Of a DNA stretch of 64,000 nucleotides, positions 52,650-63,806 are shown piece by piece. The notes beneath the pieces are model-generated. The model did not search any database, was not told the origin of the DNA, and saw only the letters and a program-made list of their open reading frames with translations. The number at the start of each line of letters is the position of its first letter. Within the stretch, counting starts at the first letter, position 1. The translations under genes were made by a program, and so were the position numbers. Source of the stretch: Sulfurimonas sp. (lineage in GTDB: Bacteria > Campylobacterota > Campylobacteria > Campylobacterales > Sulfurimonadaceae). The stretch spans positions 617,824 to 681,823 of the forward strand of contig JAKFWK010000002.1 in the NCBI GenBank assembly GCA_021732045.1. Reading direction: 5' to 3'.

Positions 52650-53222
52650 TTAAAATAAGAATCTAAAACCACCGTAGAATGATTTGTTATACTCAACATT
52701 TCCACTCTCATAGTTTGTATTCATATCTCTAAATCCAACTGTTACAAAACCATTTTTTATAACCTCAGCATCCACTGTCACACGATACTCTAGATAGTTA
52801 TCAGCTTTTTCAAAAGCAAGAACTCTCGGAGCATAATACAAGCTACCACCAACATAAAACGGCACACTAGACTCTATTGGCAACTTATAAGCAGCCTCTA
52901 CACCCAGAGGAGCTGATGTAAAATCTTTTGTGTGGTTCAACTTTACGCCAAGTCCTATTTTTAAATCCTTGCTTGCATTTTTCATCATTAAAAAATTCGC
53001 CTCATAATAATCATCTACATTAGAGATATCACTGTGGCGTTCATCAACATTTAGGTATTTAGCTCCTATAAATATTGTATTTGGTTCAACTTTTTCATTT
53101 ACTTGACCGATATCAAATTTTGCTGAAAGCTCTAAATCTGTATTATTTACATTAATCTCCGCTGAATGCATCGCAAAAACAGAGACTGCCGATAGTGTCA
53201 ATAAACTTACTTTTTTTAACAT
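52650..53222 (-). CDS. YfaZ-like outer-membrane beta-barrel protein
   Basis: The 190-residue protein has a signal peptide (about 1-18, VSVFA/MHS) and alternating polar and hydrophobic strands ending in a terminal aromatic (GGFRFLF), the mark of an outer-membrane barrel. YVGGSLYYAPRVLAFEKADNYLEYR matches the YfaZ family pattern. It overlaps the hldE stop by 7 bases. The function is unknown. Confidence 0.75.
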   Translation of the reverse strand: MLKKVSLLTLSAVSVFAMHSAEINVNNTDLELSAKFDIGQVNEKVEPNTIFIGAKYLNVDERHSDISNVDDYYEANFLMMKNASKDLKIGLGVKLNHTKDFTSAPLGVEAAYKLPIESSVPFYVGGSLYYAPRVLAFEKADNYLEYRVTVDAEVIKNGFVTVGFRDMNTNYESGNVEYNKSFYGGFRFLF

Positions 53223-54646
53223 GAAATTCCTTGTATTTTTTCTATAGTTTTTGTTGTGCTTTTTCCATTAATAAACTCAACAAGTTTTAATTCTCTAGCA
53301 AATTCTGTTCCGACAACCTCTTTACCCTCATAGTCTCCGCCTTTTACAAGGGTATCCGGCGCTATCATTTTTATAAGCTCATACGGCGTATCATCACCAA
53401 ATGAGACAACAAAGTCAACCGCCTCAAGAGCTGCCAACAGATACGCTCTGTCTTCTGCTACATTTACGGGGCGGGTTGGACCCTTAATCCTCGATACAGA
53501 TTCGTCGGAGTTAAGTCCAACTATCAAAACATCTCCAAAACTTTTCGCCTCTTGCAGATATTTTACATGTCCCACATGAAGTATGTCAAAACAGCCATTC
53601 GTAAATACAATTTTTTTACCATTTTTTCTATATCGCTCTACTATATTTTTTATATCCTCAAAGCTCTTTATGTGAGCATCTGAGGTGCTTTTATGTAGAG
53701 TTGCTTCATACTCTTCAATCTCATCAAGTGTGACAGTTGCTGAGCCAATTTTTCCAACAACAACACCAGCTGCAAGGTTTGCAAATGCCGATGCTTCTTC
53801 GATATTTTTACCAGCACTAATCGCAAAAGCAATGGATGCTATGACGGTATCGCCTGCTCCAGTTACATCAAAAACCTCTTTTGCAACAGTAGGAAACAGT
53901 TTTAACTCATCATCATAAGTGGCTATTCCATCTTCTGATAGCGTGATTAAGGAGATAGCCAAATTACAATCTTGCTTTAGTTTTAAAAGTGCACTTTTTA
54001 ATGATTGAGTATCTTTTATATTTATACCAGTGGCAAGAATCGCCTCTTTTTTATTTGGCGTTAAAAGATAAGCTCCACTATATTTGCTGTAGTCGCTTCC
54101 CTTTGGATCAACTAAAACTTTTATGCTATTTTTATTGCAAAGCCCTATAACTCCTCGACACAAATCGCCACTTAAAACACCTTTTCCATAGTCCGAGAGC
54201 ACAACTACATCATAATCACAAATAACACCAGCCAAAGAGTTTAAAATCTCATCAGATGCAGATTTTGATATCTGCTCTTTGCTCTCCATATCATACCTAA
54301 GCACCTGTTGTGAGCTCGCTATTACACGGCTTTTTTTTGATGTTTTTCTATCTTCTAGTTTAATAATTTTAGCTGTATCTACACTTATATTCTCTAGCAT
54401 CTCAAGTAGTTCTAGTCCGTTATCATCGTTTCCTATAACACTGCTAACAAAAACTTCAGCCCCAAGAGCCCTTAGGTTATTTATAACATTTCCAGCACCG
54501 CCTAAAACTGTTGTCTCATTTTTTATATCAACAACTGCAACAGGCGCTTCTGGAGAGATTCTATCACAGCTTCCCCACAGATAGTGATCTATCATCAAGT
54601 CACCAACAACCAAAATCTTAGGGGTTAAATTTTTAAAATTTTTCAT
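53216..54646 (-). CDS. hldE: Bifunctional heptose 7-phosphate kinase / heptose 1-phosphate adenylyltransferase
   Basis: The 476-residue fusion has an N-terminal PfkB kinase (LVVGDLMIDHYLWG, LGGAGNVINNL, and DVTGAGDTVIASIAFA with the catalytic Asp, about 260). The C-terminal nucleotidyltransferase shows FTNGCFDILHVGHVKYL (about 347-363) and its HxGH motif. It carries out two steps to ADP-D-glycero-D-manno-heptose. It overlaps hldD by 4 bases upstream and the YfaZ-like gene downstream. Confidence 0.95.
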   Translation of the reverse strand: MKNFKNLTPKILVVGDLMIDHYLWGSCDRISPEAPVAVVDIKNETTVLGGAGNVINNLRALGAEVFVSSVIGNDDNGLELLEMLENISVDTAKIIKLEDRKTSKKSRVIASSQQVLRYDMESKEQISKSASDEILNSLAGVICDYDVVVLSDYGKGVLSGDLCRGVIGLCNKNSIKVLVDPKGSDYSKYSGAYLLTPNKKEAILATGINIKDTQSLKSALLKLKQDCNLAISLITLSEDGIATYDDELKLFPTVAKEVFDVTGAGDTVIASIAFAISAGKNIEEASAFANLAAGVVVGKIGSATVTLDEIEEYEATLHKSTSDAHIKSFEDIKNIVERYRKNGKKIVFTNGCFDILHVGHVKYLQEAKSFGDVLIVGLNSDESVSRIKGPTRPVNVAEDRAYLLAALEAVDFVVSFGDDTPYELIKMIAPDTLVKGGDYEGKEVVGTEFARELKLVEFINGKSTTKTIEKIQGISC

Positions 54647-55653
54647 CTCTTAACTTCTTCGTTATAAACTCTTTTGATTTCATCTATGTAGGATTTTATA
54701 CCATCTTCCATCTCAAACTTAGGTTCATATCCAAGAGCATCTCTTGTTGATGAAATATCAGCTTCTGTATGAAATTGATAACTTCCAACAAATGGGTTTG
54801 GGATATATTCACAGACAAGAGAAGTTTGAAGTTCATTTTGTAAGATATCTACAATATCTTGAAAACTTCTAGCTTTTCCTGTTCCGACATTATAAATTCC
54901 GCTCTCTTTTGGCTCCATAGCTTTTATATTTGCTTGGATAACATCCTCTATATATATAAAATCACGCAAAATTTTGTCACTATTTTCAAAAAGTCGTGGA
55001 TTTTTACCTGAGAGTATCTGATGACCAAACTGCATAATCATAGATGCCGTTGTATTTTTAAAATACTCTCCTCGACCGTAAACATTAAAATATCTGAGAC
55101 CAACAATTGAGATACTATTTTTTTTCATATATTCTCGGCTCAAATTATCCATACAAAGTTTAGAAAATCCATAAACATTTTGTGGTGCTTCACGCCCTAC
55201 TCTTTGTGGTGACTCGGCATTTCCATATGTTGCTGCTGATGAGGCGTAAATCATGTTTGCGTTATGTTTGATTGCAATTTTAAGCAGATCTTTGTAAGCA
55301 TTAACATTTGTTTTTATCATCAAATCTTGTTCTTGTGCTGTTGTATCGGAAATTGCTGCTTCATGAAAAATATAATCAAATTTATAGTTTGCATCCAAAC
55401 TACTTAACAAGCTTTTGTCATTAATATCACCGCTTATGATTTCTCCTGTAAAACCGATTAAGTTTTTAAAATGTCCAAAACTTTTTAAATTTCCATTTGA
55501 TAATTTCTCGCCACTTCTAAAGCAATCAACCACAACAACTTTTGCATCAGGATGGTTATTTTGAAAATAAAATGCCAAGTTAGAACCTACAAATCCGGCT
55601 CCGCCGGTAATTAAAATCGTCTTTTCTTTTAAATCATCTTTTATATATCTCAT
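54643..55653 (-). CDS. hldD: ADP-L-glycero-D-manno-heptose 6-epimerase
   Basis: This NADP-dependent SDR turns ADP-D-glycero- into ADP-L-glycero-D-manno-heptose. The 336-residue protein has ILITGGAGFVGSNLAFYFQ and the active site YGFSKLCMDNL with Tyr and Lys. GLRYFNVYGRGE and IYNVGTGKARSFQDI follow. It is the first gene of the hldD-hldE-yfaZ-like operon. Its start faces the cytochrome gene at 55764. Confidence 0.92.
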   Translation of the reverse strand: MRYIKDDLKEKTILITGGAGFVGSNLAFYFQNNHPDAKVVVVDCFRSGEKLSNGNLKSFGHFKNLIGFTGEIISGDINDKSLLSSLDANYKFDYIFHEAAISDTTAQEQDLMIKTNVNAYKDLLKIAIKHNANMIYASSAATYGNAESPQRVGREAPQNVYGFSKLCMDNLSREYMKKNSISIVGLRYFNVYGRGEYFKNTTASMIMQFGHQILSGKNPRLFENSDKILRDFIYIEDVIQANIKAMEPKESGIYNVGTGKARSFQDIVDILQNELQTSLVCEYIPNPFVGSYQFHTEADISSTRDALGYEPKFEMEDGIKSYIDEIKRVYNEEVKR

Positions 55654-55727
55654 CTGCTCACCGTAGTTATTTATTTAGCAAGATGATAACAAATAAACAA
55701 TTAACATCCATTTAAGGGGAACATATA

Positions 55728-55733
55728 TATAAT
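55728..55733 (+). promoter_or_regulatory. Promoter -10 box of the small cytochrome gene
   Basis: TATAAT within ATATATATAAT at 55721-55733 predicts a start near 55740, 24 bases ahead of the ATG, with AAGGA in between. No -35 box is clear. Confidence 0.6.
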
Positions 55734-55763
55734 TTCGGTCGAATCAAATCATAAGGAAATAAA

Positions 55764-56048
55764 ATGAAAAAAATCGTTATCGCTTCAATCGTTGCTTTAG
55801 CTGCAACTTCTTCTTTAATGGCTGCCGTAAACGCTGCTGCATGTGTTGGTTGTCATGGTGCTGACTGGAGCAAAGCTGCTCTTGGTAAATCTAAAATTGT
55901 TGCAACTTTACCTCATGCAGAAATCGCTGCTGCACTTAAAGGTTACAAAGTTGACAAAGGTGGACCAATGAAAGGTCTTATGAAAGGTCAAGTTTCTAAG
56001 TATTCTGATGCTGAACTAGATGCATTCGCACTAACTATCGGTAAATAA
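55764..56048 (+). CDS. Small periplasmic class I cytochrome c
   Basis: The 94-residue protein has a signal peptide (about 1-20, cleavage after LMA) and one haem site CVGCHG (about 27-32). MKGLMKGQVSKYSDAE supplies the distal Met ligand. It resembles cytochrome c553 of Campylobacterota, an electron carrier from the bc1 complex to the cbb3 oxidase, and it lies next to the ccoIS genes for that oxidase. It is transcribed alone and probably strongly. Confidence 0.9.
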   Translation: MKKIVIASIVALAATSSLMAAVNAAACVGCHGADWSKAALGKSKIVATLPHAEIAAALKGYKVDKGGPMKGLMKGQVSKYSDAELDAFALTIGK

Positions 56049-56055
56049 TTTACCA

Positions 56056-56084
56056 AGCAAGATTGTTCATTAGACAATCTTGCT
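56056..56084. terminator. Hairpin between the converging cytochrome and ccoS genes
   Basis: A perfect 11-bp stem AGCAAGATTGT/ACAATCTTGCT with a 7-base loop lies 8 bases after the cytochrome stop. There is no T run on either strand, so it may act as a weak bidirectional terminator or as an mRNA-stabilising end. Confidence 0.6.
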
Positions 56085-56100
56085 ACTCTAGAATAAAGAA

Positions 56101-56316
56101 TTATTCTGGTCTATACTCTCTCTTTAATTTATCCTTCTTTTGCTCCTGCTTGGCCATATCATTTAACTCATCTTCTCCATCAAACTTTACACCATTTAGA
56201 AATTTCTCTTCATCATCAAACTGACCATTTTTAACAGCCCATAAAAATCCAAAAAGTGCAATCGCCCCTAAAAATATAGAGACACCTAGCATCATAACAA
56301 TTACCCAGCTATCCAT
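56101..56316 (-). CDS. ccoS: cbb3-type cytochrome oxidase assembly protein CcoS
   Basis: The 71-residue protein has one membrane helix (VIVMMLGVSIFLGAIALFGFLWAV). The CcoS motif WAVKNGQFDDEE follows, with a charged tail. CcoS is needed to assemble the haem-copper centre of cbb3 oxidase. It overlaps ccoI by 8 bases, the usual ccoIS order. The oxidase structural genes are not in this window. Confidence 0.93.
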   Translation of the reverse strand: MDSWVIVMMLGVSIFLGAIALFGFLWAVKNGQFDDEEKFLNGVKFDGEDELNDMAKQEQKKDKLKREYRPE

Positions 56317-58771
56317 TTTTGCTCCATTTTTTACGATTTCTTATAGAGTTGCCAACAACTAAAAGGGAGCTAAAAGACATAGAGATTGCTGCAAAAAGTG
56401 GTATAACAAACCCAGCCATTGCAAGAGGAATTGTGATTGAGTTATATAGAAGTGAAATAGCAAGATTTTGTTTAATCAAACCAAAAGTGCCTCTGCTTAT
56501 TCTAATAGCATCATTTATTGACTTTAATGAATTATCAAGCAGTACGACATCACCACACTCAACCGCAATATCGCTTCCACCGCCCATAGCAATAGCAATA
56601 TCAGCAGAAGCTAAAGCAAGTATATCATTAATACCGTCTCCAACCATAACAACTTTTTTCCAATCGCCATGTAATCTATCTATGTATTTTGCTTTATCTT
56701 GCGGGGTTTGCTCAAACAAAAAATTCTCTATTCCAGTCTCTTTTGCCACTTTTTTTGTTATGTTTTCATGATCTCCACTAAGCAACACTACTTCTATCTT
56801 GTATTGCTTCATACTATCCATCAACTCTTTAATTCCACTTTTTATCTTGTCTTTAAGCTCATAAATCGCCACAACTTCATTATTTACTGCAAAATAAAAA
56901 ATTGACTCTTCAGCCACAAAATTTGTTTCTATGCCATACTCTCTAAGCAGTCTAATATTCCCACCTAAATATTCTATGCCTTTATATTTTGCCCTAATTC
57001 CTTTAGCTGGAATTTGCATATATTCATCAAATAGCACTTCTTCAACCGTACTCTCTTGTTCTTTTATATATTTTGCAACTCCACTAGCCATTGGATGGTT
57101 TGAAGTTTTTACTAGTGAGTAGAGCAAATTTTTATCAAACTCACTATAAAAATTTCCCTTTATGACCTCTGGTTTTCCTTGCGTAATCGTCCCTGTTTTA
57201 TCCAAAACAAGAGTATCTATTTTTGCCATTGTCTCTAAAAATGCTGCCTCTTTAAACAAAATACCTCTTGAGGCACTTGCACTTAGTCCAACAAGGGTTG
57301 CAACTGGAGTGGCAAGTGCAAGGGCGCAAGGGCAAGCGATAATTATCACAGATATTGCTACCATAAAAGATATCTCAAAATTATGTGATGTTATCCACCA
57401 AAAAGCAAATGTAGCAAAAGATAAAAGCAAAATTATTGATGAAAAATACTCAGAGAGCCTGTTTGCAAGTTGTTCTATTTTTGGTTTTTTGTTGATTGCT
57501 GATTCCAACAGAGAGATAATATTTGAGAGTGTAGAGTGTTTAAAATCTTTTATTGCTTTATAATGTATATCTGCATCTATACTTGTTGTACCGCTTATTA
57601 CACTATTGCCAATGGTTTTATAAATCTGATTACTCTCGCCAGTTAAACTAGACTCATCAAATGAGCCATCACCTTTTACAATTACGCCATCGAGTAAAAT
57701 CCTCTCTCCAGAAGACACAATAACAACATCTCCAACCATCACATCATCAAGCGCACATATAACTATCTTCTCTTCTTTGATTACTTTAACTTCTGTCGGA
57801 ATATTTTTTGTAAGAACATCAAGCGCGTCGGAAGCACTTTTCTTACTTAAAACTTCTAAAAATTTACCGATAAGAACAAAGGTAATTATCATACTAACCG
57901 AATCAAAATACGCTTCGCCAATGTGCATAATCGTTACATATATTGAGTAGATGTAAGTAAGAGTTGAGCCTGTTGCAACCAAAAGGTCCATATTTATAGT
58001 TTTTCTCTTAAGCCCATAATAAGCGCCTCGAAAGAAAATCCAACCGCTATAAAAAAGAACTGGAGTTGATAAAATCCATTCTGCAATATTTAGTATTGTT
58101 TTTATATCCTGAGTGATTCCACTAAAATAGCCAGCATATTGAGCAACAGCAATCCACATAATATTCATAGATGAAAAAATAGCAACTGCCATTTTTAGAT
58201 AGTAAGCTTTTCTCTCTTTGTTGATATAGAGCTCTTGTAGCAAAGGATCATATGCAAAAGCATCATATCCAACAGACCTTATCATCTCAATAATTTCAGA
58301 TAATTTTACAATGCTGCCCGCCCAAACAATGGTTGCCTTGTTATTTGTAAAGTTTATATTTGCTTCTATAACTCCATCCATAGAGTGAAGTGCCTTCTCA
58401 TTTAACCAAATACAAGCCGAGCAGTGAATACCTTCTATTATTAAAGAAACTCTATTAAATCCGTCGCTATCTGTTTTTACAAATCTCTCATAAAACGATG
58501 CAACATCAAAGTTTGACGAATCTGTAAAAGTTTCTGGCGGAGGAGAGAGGGTTGCATTTTTACTTTTATCATAAAAGCTATCAAATCCCTTATCTTTAAG
58601 AAGATGAAACACACTTTGACACCCTTTGCAGCAAAAATAATAGACATTAGAGCCAGATGCAGAATCCGTTTTATCAAGAGAATGCTCTTCCTCTTGAATC
58701 ATTACCCATTTATCAAACTCTATATGACAATGGGAGCAAGCAACACTATTGGACAACTTCAAATTTTCCAA
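56309..58771 (-). CDS. ccoI: Copper-transporting P-type ATPase CcoI (cbb3 maturation)
   Basis: The 820-residue protein has an N-terminal metal region with C12xxC15 and CCKGC (47-51). An HMA domain (GIHCSACIWLNEKAL) and eight membrane helices follow. The CPC copper site is in IIACPCALALATP, phosphorylation is at DKTGTITQG, and the hinge is VGDGINDILALASA. The N-terminal cysteine region is typical of CcoI/FixI rather than CopA. The drawn start is TTG, 26 bases inside the upstream asparaginase-like gene; nearby TTG codons are alternatives. Confidence 0.92.
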   Translation of the reverse strand: MENLKLSNSVACSHCHIEFDKWVMIQEEEHSLDKTDSASGSNVYYFCCKGCQSVFHLLKDKGFDSFYDKSKNATLSPPPETFTDSSNFDVASFYERFVKTDSDGFNRVSLIIEGIHCSACIWLNEKALHSMDGVIEANINFTNNKATIVWAGSIVKLSEIIEMIRSVGYDAFAYDPLLQELYINKERKAYYLKMAVAIFSSMNIMWIAVAQYAGYFSGITQDIKTILNIAEWILSTPVLFYSGWIFFRGAYYGLKRKTINMDLLVATGSTLTYIYSIYVTIMHIGEAYFDSVSMIITFVLIGKFLEVLSKKSASDALDVLTKNIPTEVKVIKEEKIVICALDDVMVGDVVIVSSGERILLDGVIVKGDGSFDESSLTGESNQIYKTIGNSVISGTTSIDADIHYKAIKDFKHSTLSNIISLLESAINKKPKIEQLANRLSEYFSSIILLLSFATFAFWWITSHNFEISFMVAISVIIIACPCALALATPVATLVGLSASASRGILFKEAAFLETMAKIDTLVLDKTGTITQGKPEVIKGNFYSEFDKNLLYSLVKTSNHPMASGVAKYIKEQESTVEEVLFDEYMQIPAKGIRAKYKGIEYLGGNIRLLREYGIETNFVAEESIFYFAVNNEVVAIYELKDKIKSGIKELMDSMKQYKIEVVLLSGDHENITKKVAKETGIENFLFEQTPQDKAKYIDRLHGDWKKVVMVGDGINDILALASADIAIAMGGGSDIAVECGDVVLLDNSLKSINDAIRISRGTFGLIKQNLAISLLYNSITIPLAMAGFVIPLFAAISMSFSSLLVVGNSIRNRKKWSKNG

Positions 58772-59231
58772 ATTTTCTGTTTTTTACTAATTTATTCCAT
58801 GGTTGGACATATCCACTCATACATATATAAACACCTGCACCTGAGACACCATTTGCAAAACCGATTGCCATTCCAATATTTAAAGCTGCTTCAACATTGT
58901 CTATCTCAAAAGGCTTCATTGCTCCCACTAATACAATCTTTCTATCGTCAAATATTGTTGATAAAAACTCAGCGGTGGTGTGCATGGTGTCAGTTCCATG
59001 AATTATTATAAACTTATCATCTTTTGACTCCATGATAACTTTTGCAATTGTTTTTCTGTCATCTAGTGTCATGTCTAAGCTATCTTTGTAAACAATTCCT
59101 GCAAGATCATAAATATTGCCAGTGCTCTCTAGTATAGTTTTTATGGCGTTGTTATCAAATGGAACCATCAGTTCGCCATTTAACGGATTGTATCTTTTAT
59201 TGAGGGTGCCACCACTATTTAGTATTAACAT
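58746..59231 (-). CDS. Single-domain asparaginase-like protein
   Basis: These 161 residues match only the N-terminal domain of type I/II asparaginases: LNSGGTLNKRYNPLNGEL with the first catalytic Thr, and IIHGTDTMHTTAEFL with the second catalytic Thr-Asp-Lys region (TDT here). VLVGAMKPFE and the NIGMAIGFA segment also match. The C-terminal domain is lacking. The ATG has AGGAT seven bases upstream and lies inside the gmhB 3' end; the 3' end overlaps ccoI. Tight packing argues for a real gene, but activity is uncertain. Confidence 0.8.
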   Translation of the reverse strand: MLILNSGGTLNKRYNPLNGELMVPFDNNAIKTILESTGNIYDLAGIVYKDSLDMTLDDRKTIAKVIMESKDDKFIIIHGTDTMHTTAEFLSTIFDDRKIVLVGAMKPFEIDNVEAALNIGMAIGFANGVSGAGVYICMSGYVQPWNKLVKNRKFGKFEVVQ

Positions 59232-59739
59232 TATAAATATCCTTTAAGCTAGAGACTATTTTTGTGGCTCTTGAAAATTTTACTTTTTTTGTCTCATCAA
59301 AAAGGTAACTCTCTTTAAGTCCAGCACCGATAGCCGCCTCAATGTCACTCTCTTTATCGCCAATCAAAATTGAATTTTCCAAATCAATATCAAACTCATT
59401 CCTTGCTTGTAACAACATTCCAGAATTTGGTTTTCTACAACTACATTCGCCGGATATCTCAGGAAAATGTGGACAGTAATATGTTTTTTTTATCTCAATG
59501 CTATGCTTTAAAAACTCTTTTATCATCCATGAAGTTAATGTATTAAAATTTTCATCCGTATAGTAACCTCTAGCGATTCCAGATTGATTAGTTACAACAA
59601 ATAAAGCATAGCCTAACTCTTGATAATGCTTACACAATTCGAATATTCCATCCACAAATATAAAATCTTCAATTTTATAAAGATAGTTAATTTCAATATT
59701 TACGACACCATCACGATCCAAAAAAAGTGCTTTGTTCAT
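59215..59739 (-). CDS. gmhB: D-glycero-beta-D-manno-heptose 1,7-bisphosphate 7-phosphatase
   Basis: This HAD phosphatase acts between the two HldE steps. The 174-residue protein has the HAD motifs ALFLDRDGVVNIEINY and VVTNQSGIARGYY. CSCRKPNSGMLLQA and IGDKESDIEAAIGAG complete the set. The cysteine and histidine zinc loop (CPHFPEISGECSC) is typical of GmhB. It follows gmhA by 6 bases and overlaps the asparaginase-like gene by 17. Confidence 0.93.
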   Translation of the reverse strand: MNKALFLDRDGVVNIEINYLYKIEDFIFVDGIFELCKHYQELGYALFVVTNQSGIARGYYTDENFNTLTSWMIKEFLKHSIEIKKTYYCPHFPEISGECSCRKPNSGMLLQARNEFDIDLENSILIGDKESDIEAAIGAGLKESYLFDETKKVKFSRATKIVSSLKDIYNVNTK

Positions 59740-59745
59740 AAACTG

Positions 59746-60336
59746 CTAGTTAACTCTAGTGCCAAAAAGCTCTTTTTCTATGATGTCGCACATAATATGA
59801 CCAATCAAGATATGAGACTCTTGAATTCTTGGAGTAGAATCAGATGGAACAATTAGTGATATATCAGCTATTTTTGCCATATCTCCGCCGTCTTTACCAA
59901 CTAAAGCAACTGTTGTAATGCCTTTTTCTTTTGCTCTCTCAAATGCATTTATAATATTTTTAGAGTTCCCAGAGGTTGAAATTCCTATAAAAATATCCCC
60001 TTTCTGCCCCATTCCCTCAAGCTGTCTTGAAAAAATTTTATCATAGCCGTAATCATTTCCAATTGCCGTAATATTGGATGTGTCTGTCGTTAACGCTAAA
60101 GAAGCAAGTGAAGGTCTATCAAAACCATATCGCCCAACAAGCTCAGCGGCAATATGTTGCGCATCAGCAGCACTGCCGCCATTTCCAGCCAATATAGTTT
60201 TATTTAAACCTTTTTTATAGAGTTCTACACAAAGAGTAGTTACTTCTTTGATTTTATTGATTAAAGATTCATTTTCATATATTAGTTGCTTTGTTTCGTA
60301 AGATTTTTTAATCTGATCTTTGATGTAATTATTCAT
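59746..60336 (-). CDS. gmhA: Sedoheptulose 7-phosphate isomerase
   Basis: GmhA makes D-glycero-D-manno-heptose 7-phosphate, the first step of LOS heptose synthesis. The ATG at 60334-60336 has AGGAT five bases upstream and gives 196 residues; an upstream ATG at 60360 lacks this. The SIS fold shows ILAGNGGSAADAQHIAAELVGR, DIFIGISTSGNSKNIINAF and the HILIGHIMCDIIE end. It is the first gene of the gmhA-gmhB-asparaginase-like-ccoI-ccoS run. Confidence 0.94.
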   Translation of the reverse strand: MNNYIKDQIKKSYETKQLIYENESLINKIKEVTTLCVELYKKGLNKTILAGNGGSAADAQHIAAELVGRYGFDRPSLASLALTTDTSNITAIGNDYGYDKIFSRQLEGMGQKGDIFIGISTSGNSKNIINAFERAKEKGITTVALVGKDGGDMAKIADISLIVPSDSTPRIQESHILIGHIMCDIIEKELFGTRVN

Positions 60337-60544
60337 GTGGCATCCTAAAATAGTATGCAAAATAATACCACATAATCAATTGTTATATTTTAAAGTTTAC
60401 ACCAATATTTCGGCTTACTTGATAAAATTAGCGTTAAAACTAAAGAAGAGTGAAGAAGATTAAAATTTTGATTATTAAAAGTAAGAAAGAAGAGTTAGTT
60501 GATTAAAGATTAAAAAAGAAGAGTTAATTAAAGAAGATTTGATC
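60337..60544. other. Intergenic region between 5S rRNA and gmhA
   Basis: It is AT-rich, with a purine-rich stretch (60440-60540) that repeats AAGAAGAGTTA-type motifs. It should hold the rRNA operon terminator and the gmhA promoter (both minus strand). I see no clear T-tailed hairpin and no gene. Confidence 0.5.
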
Positions 60545-60663
60545 AACTAGGCAGCGACCTACATTTCCACACCTGACAGATGCAGTATTATCAGCGATGA
60601 GAGGCTTAGCTTCCAGGTTCGGAATGGAACTGGGCGTTTCCCTCTCTCTATAGCCACCTAGAC
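60545..60663 (-). rRNA. rrf: 5S ribosomal RNA
   Basis: On the minus strand the sequence runs from TCTAGGTGGCTATAGAG to GCCTAGTTGA. The conserved CCCAGTTCCATTCCGAACC and GGAAGCTAAGCC blocks lie at the right spacing. The terminal helix CTAGGTGGC/GCAGCGACC-CTAG closes it. Ends are accurate to a few bases. Confidence 0.95.
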
Positions 60664-60705
60664 AATCAAGTCTAAATACATCACTATGTACTTAGACTTG
60701 ATTGT
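60662..60705 (-). other. Long hairpin in the 23S-5S spacer
   Basis: ACAATCAAGTCTAAATACAT (60662-60681) pairs with 60686-60705 over 20 bases, with one G-U/A-C exchange and a 4-base loop. It directly adjoins the 5' end of the 5S gene and is a likely RNase III processing site. The rest of the spacer up to 60911 has no tRNA. Confidence 0.7.
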
Positions 60706-60851
60706 AGAAGTAAAATAAGAGTTTATAAGATAAATAACTTAAATTCACTAAATTATTATTGTTATATGTCTAATACCATCTCTGGCATAAACATCAAGTC
60801 AATATATATTTTAAATATCACGAAACAACTATTCACAACTACCTTCTATAC

Positions 60852-60872
60852 ACTAAGTAAGGTAGTAAACGC
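60852..60872 (-). repeat. 23S processing stem, 3' arm
   Basis: ACTAAGTAAGGTAGTAAACGC is the reverse complement of 63812-63832 at 20 of 21 positions. The two arms flank the 23S gene, about 40 bases beyond its 3' end and 6 bases beyond its 5' end. They should form the long precursor stem that RNase III cuts. Confidence 0.75.
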
Positions 60873-60911
60873 TGCTTTAATAATCTTGCTTTATAAATAA
60901 AGAGATTTTTA

Positions 60912-63806
<2,895 letters not shown>

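Noticed and set aside
60664..60911. tRNA gene in the 23S-5S spacer
   Set aside because: The hairpin there is a single long stem without cloverleaf arms or a T-loop sequence.
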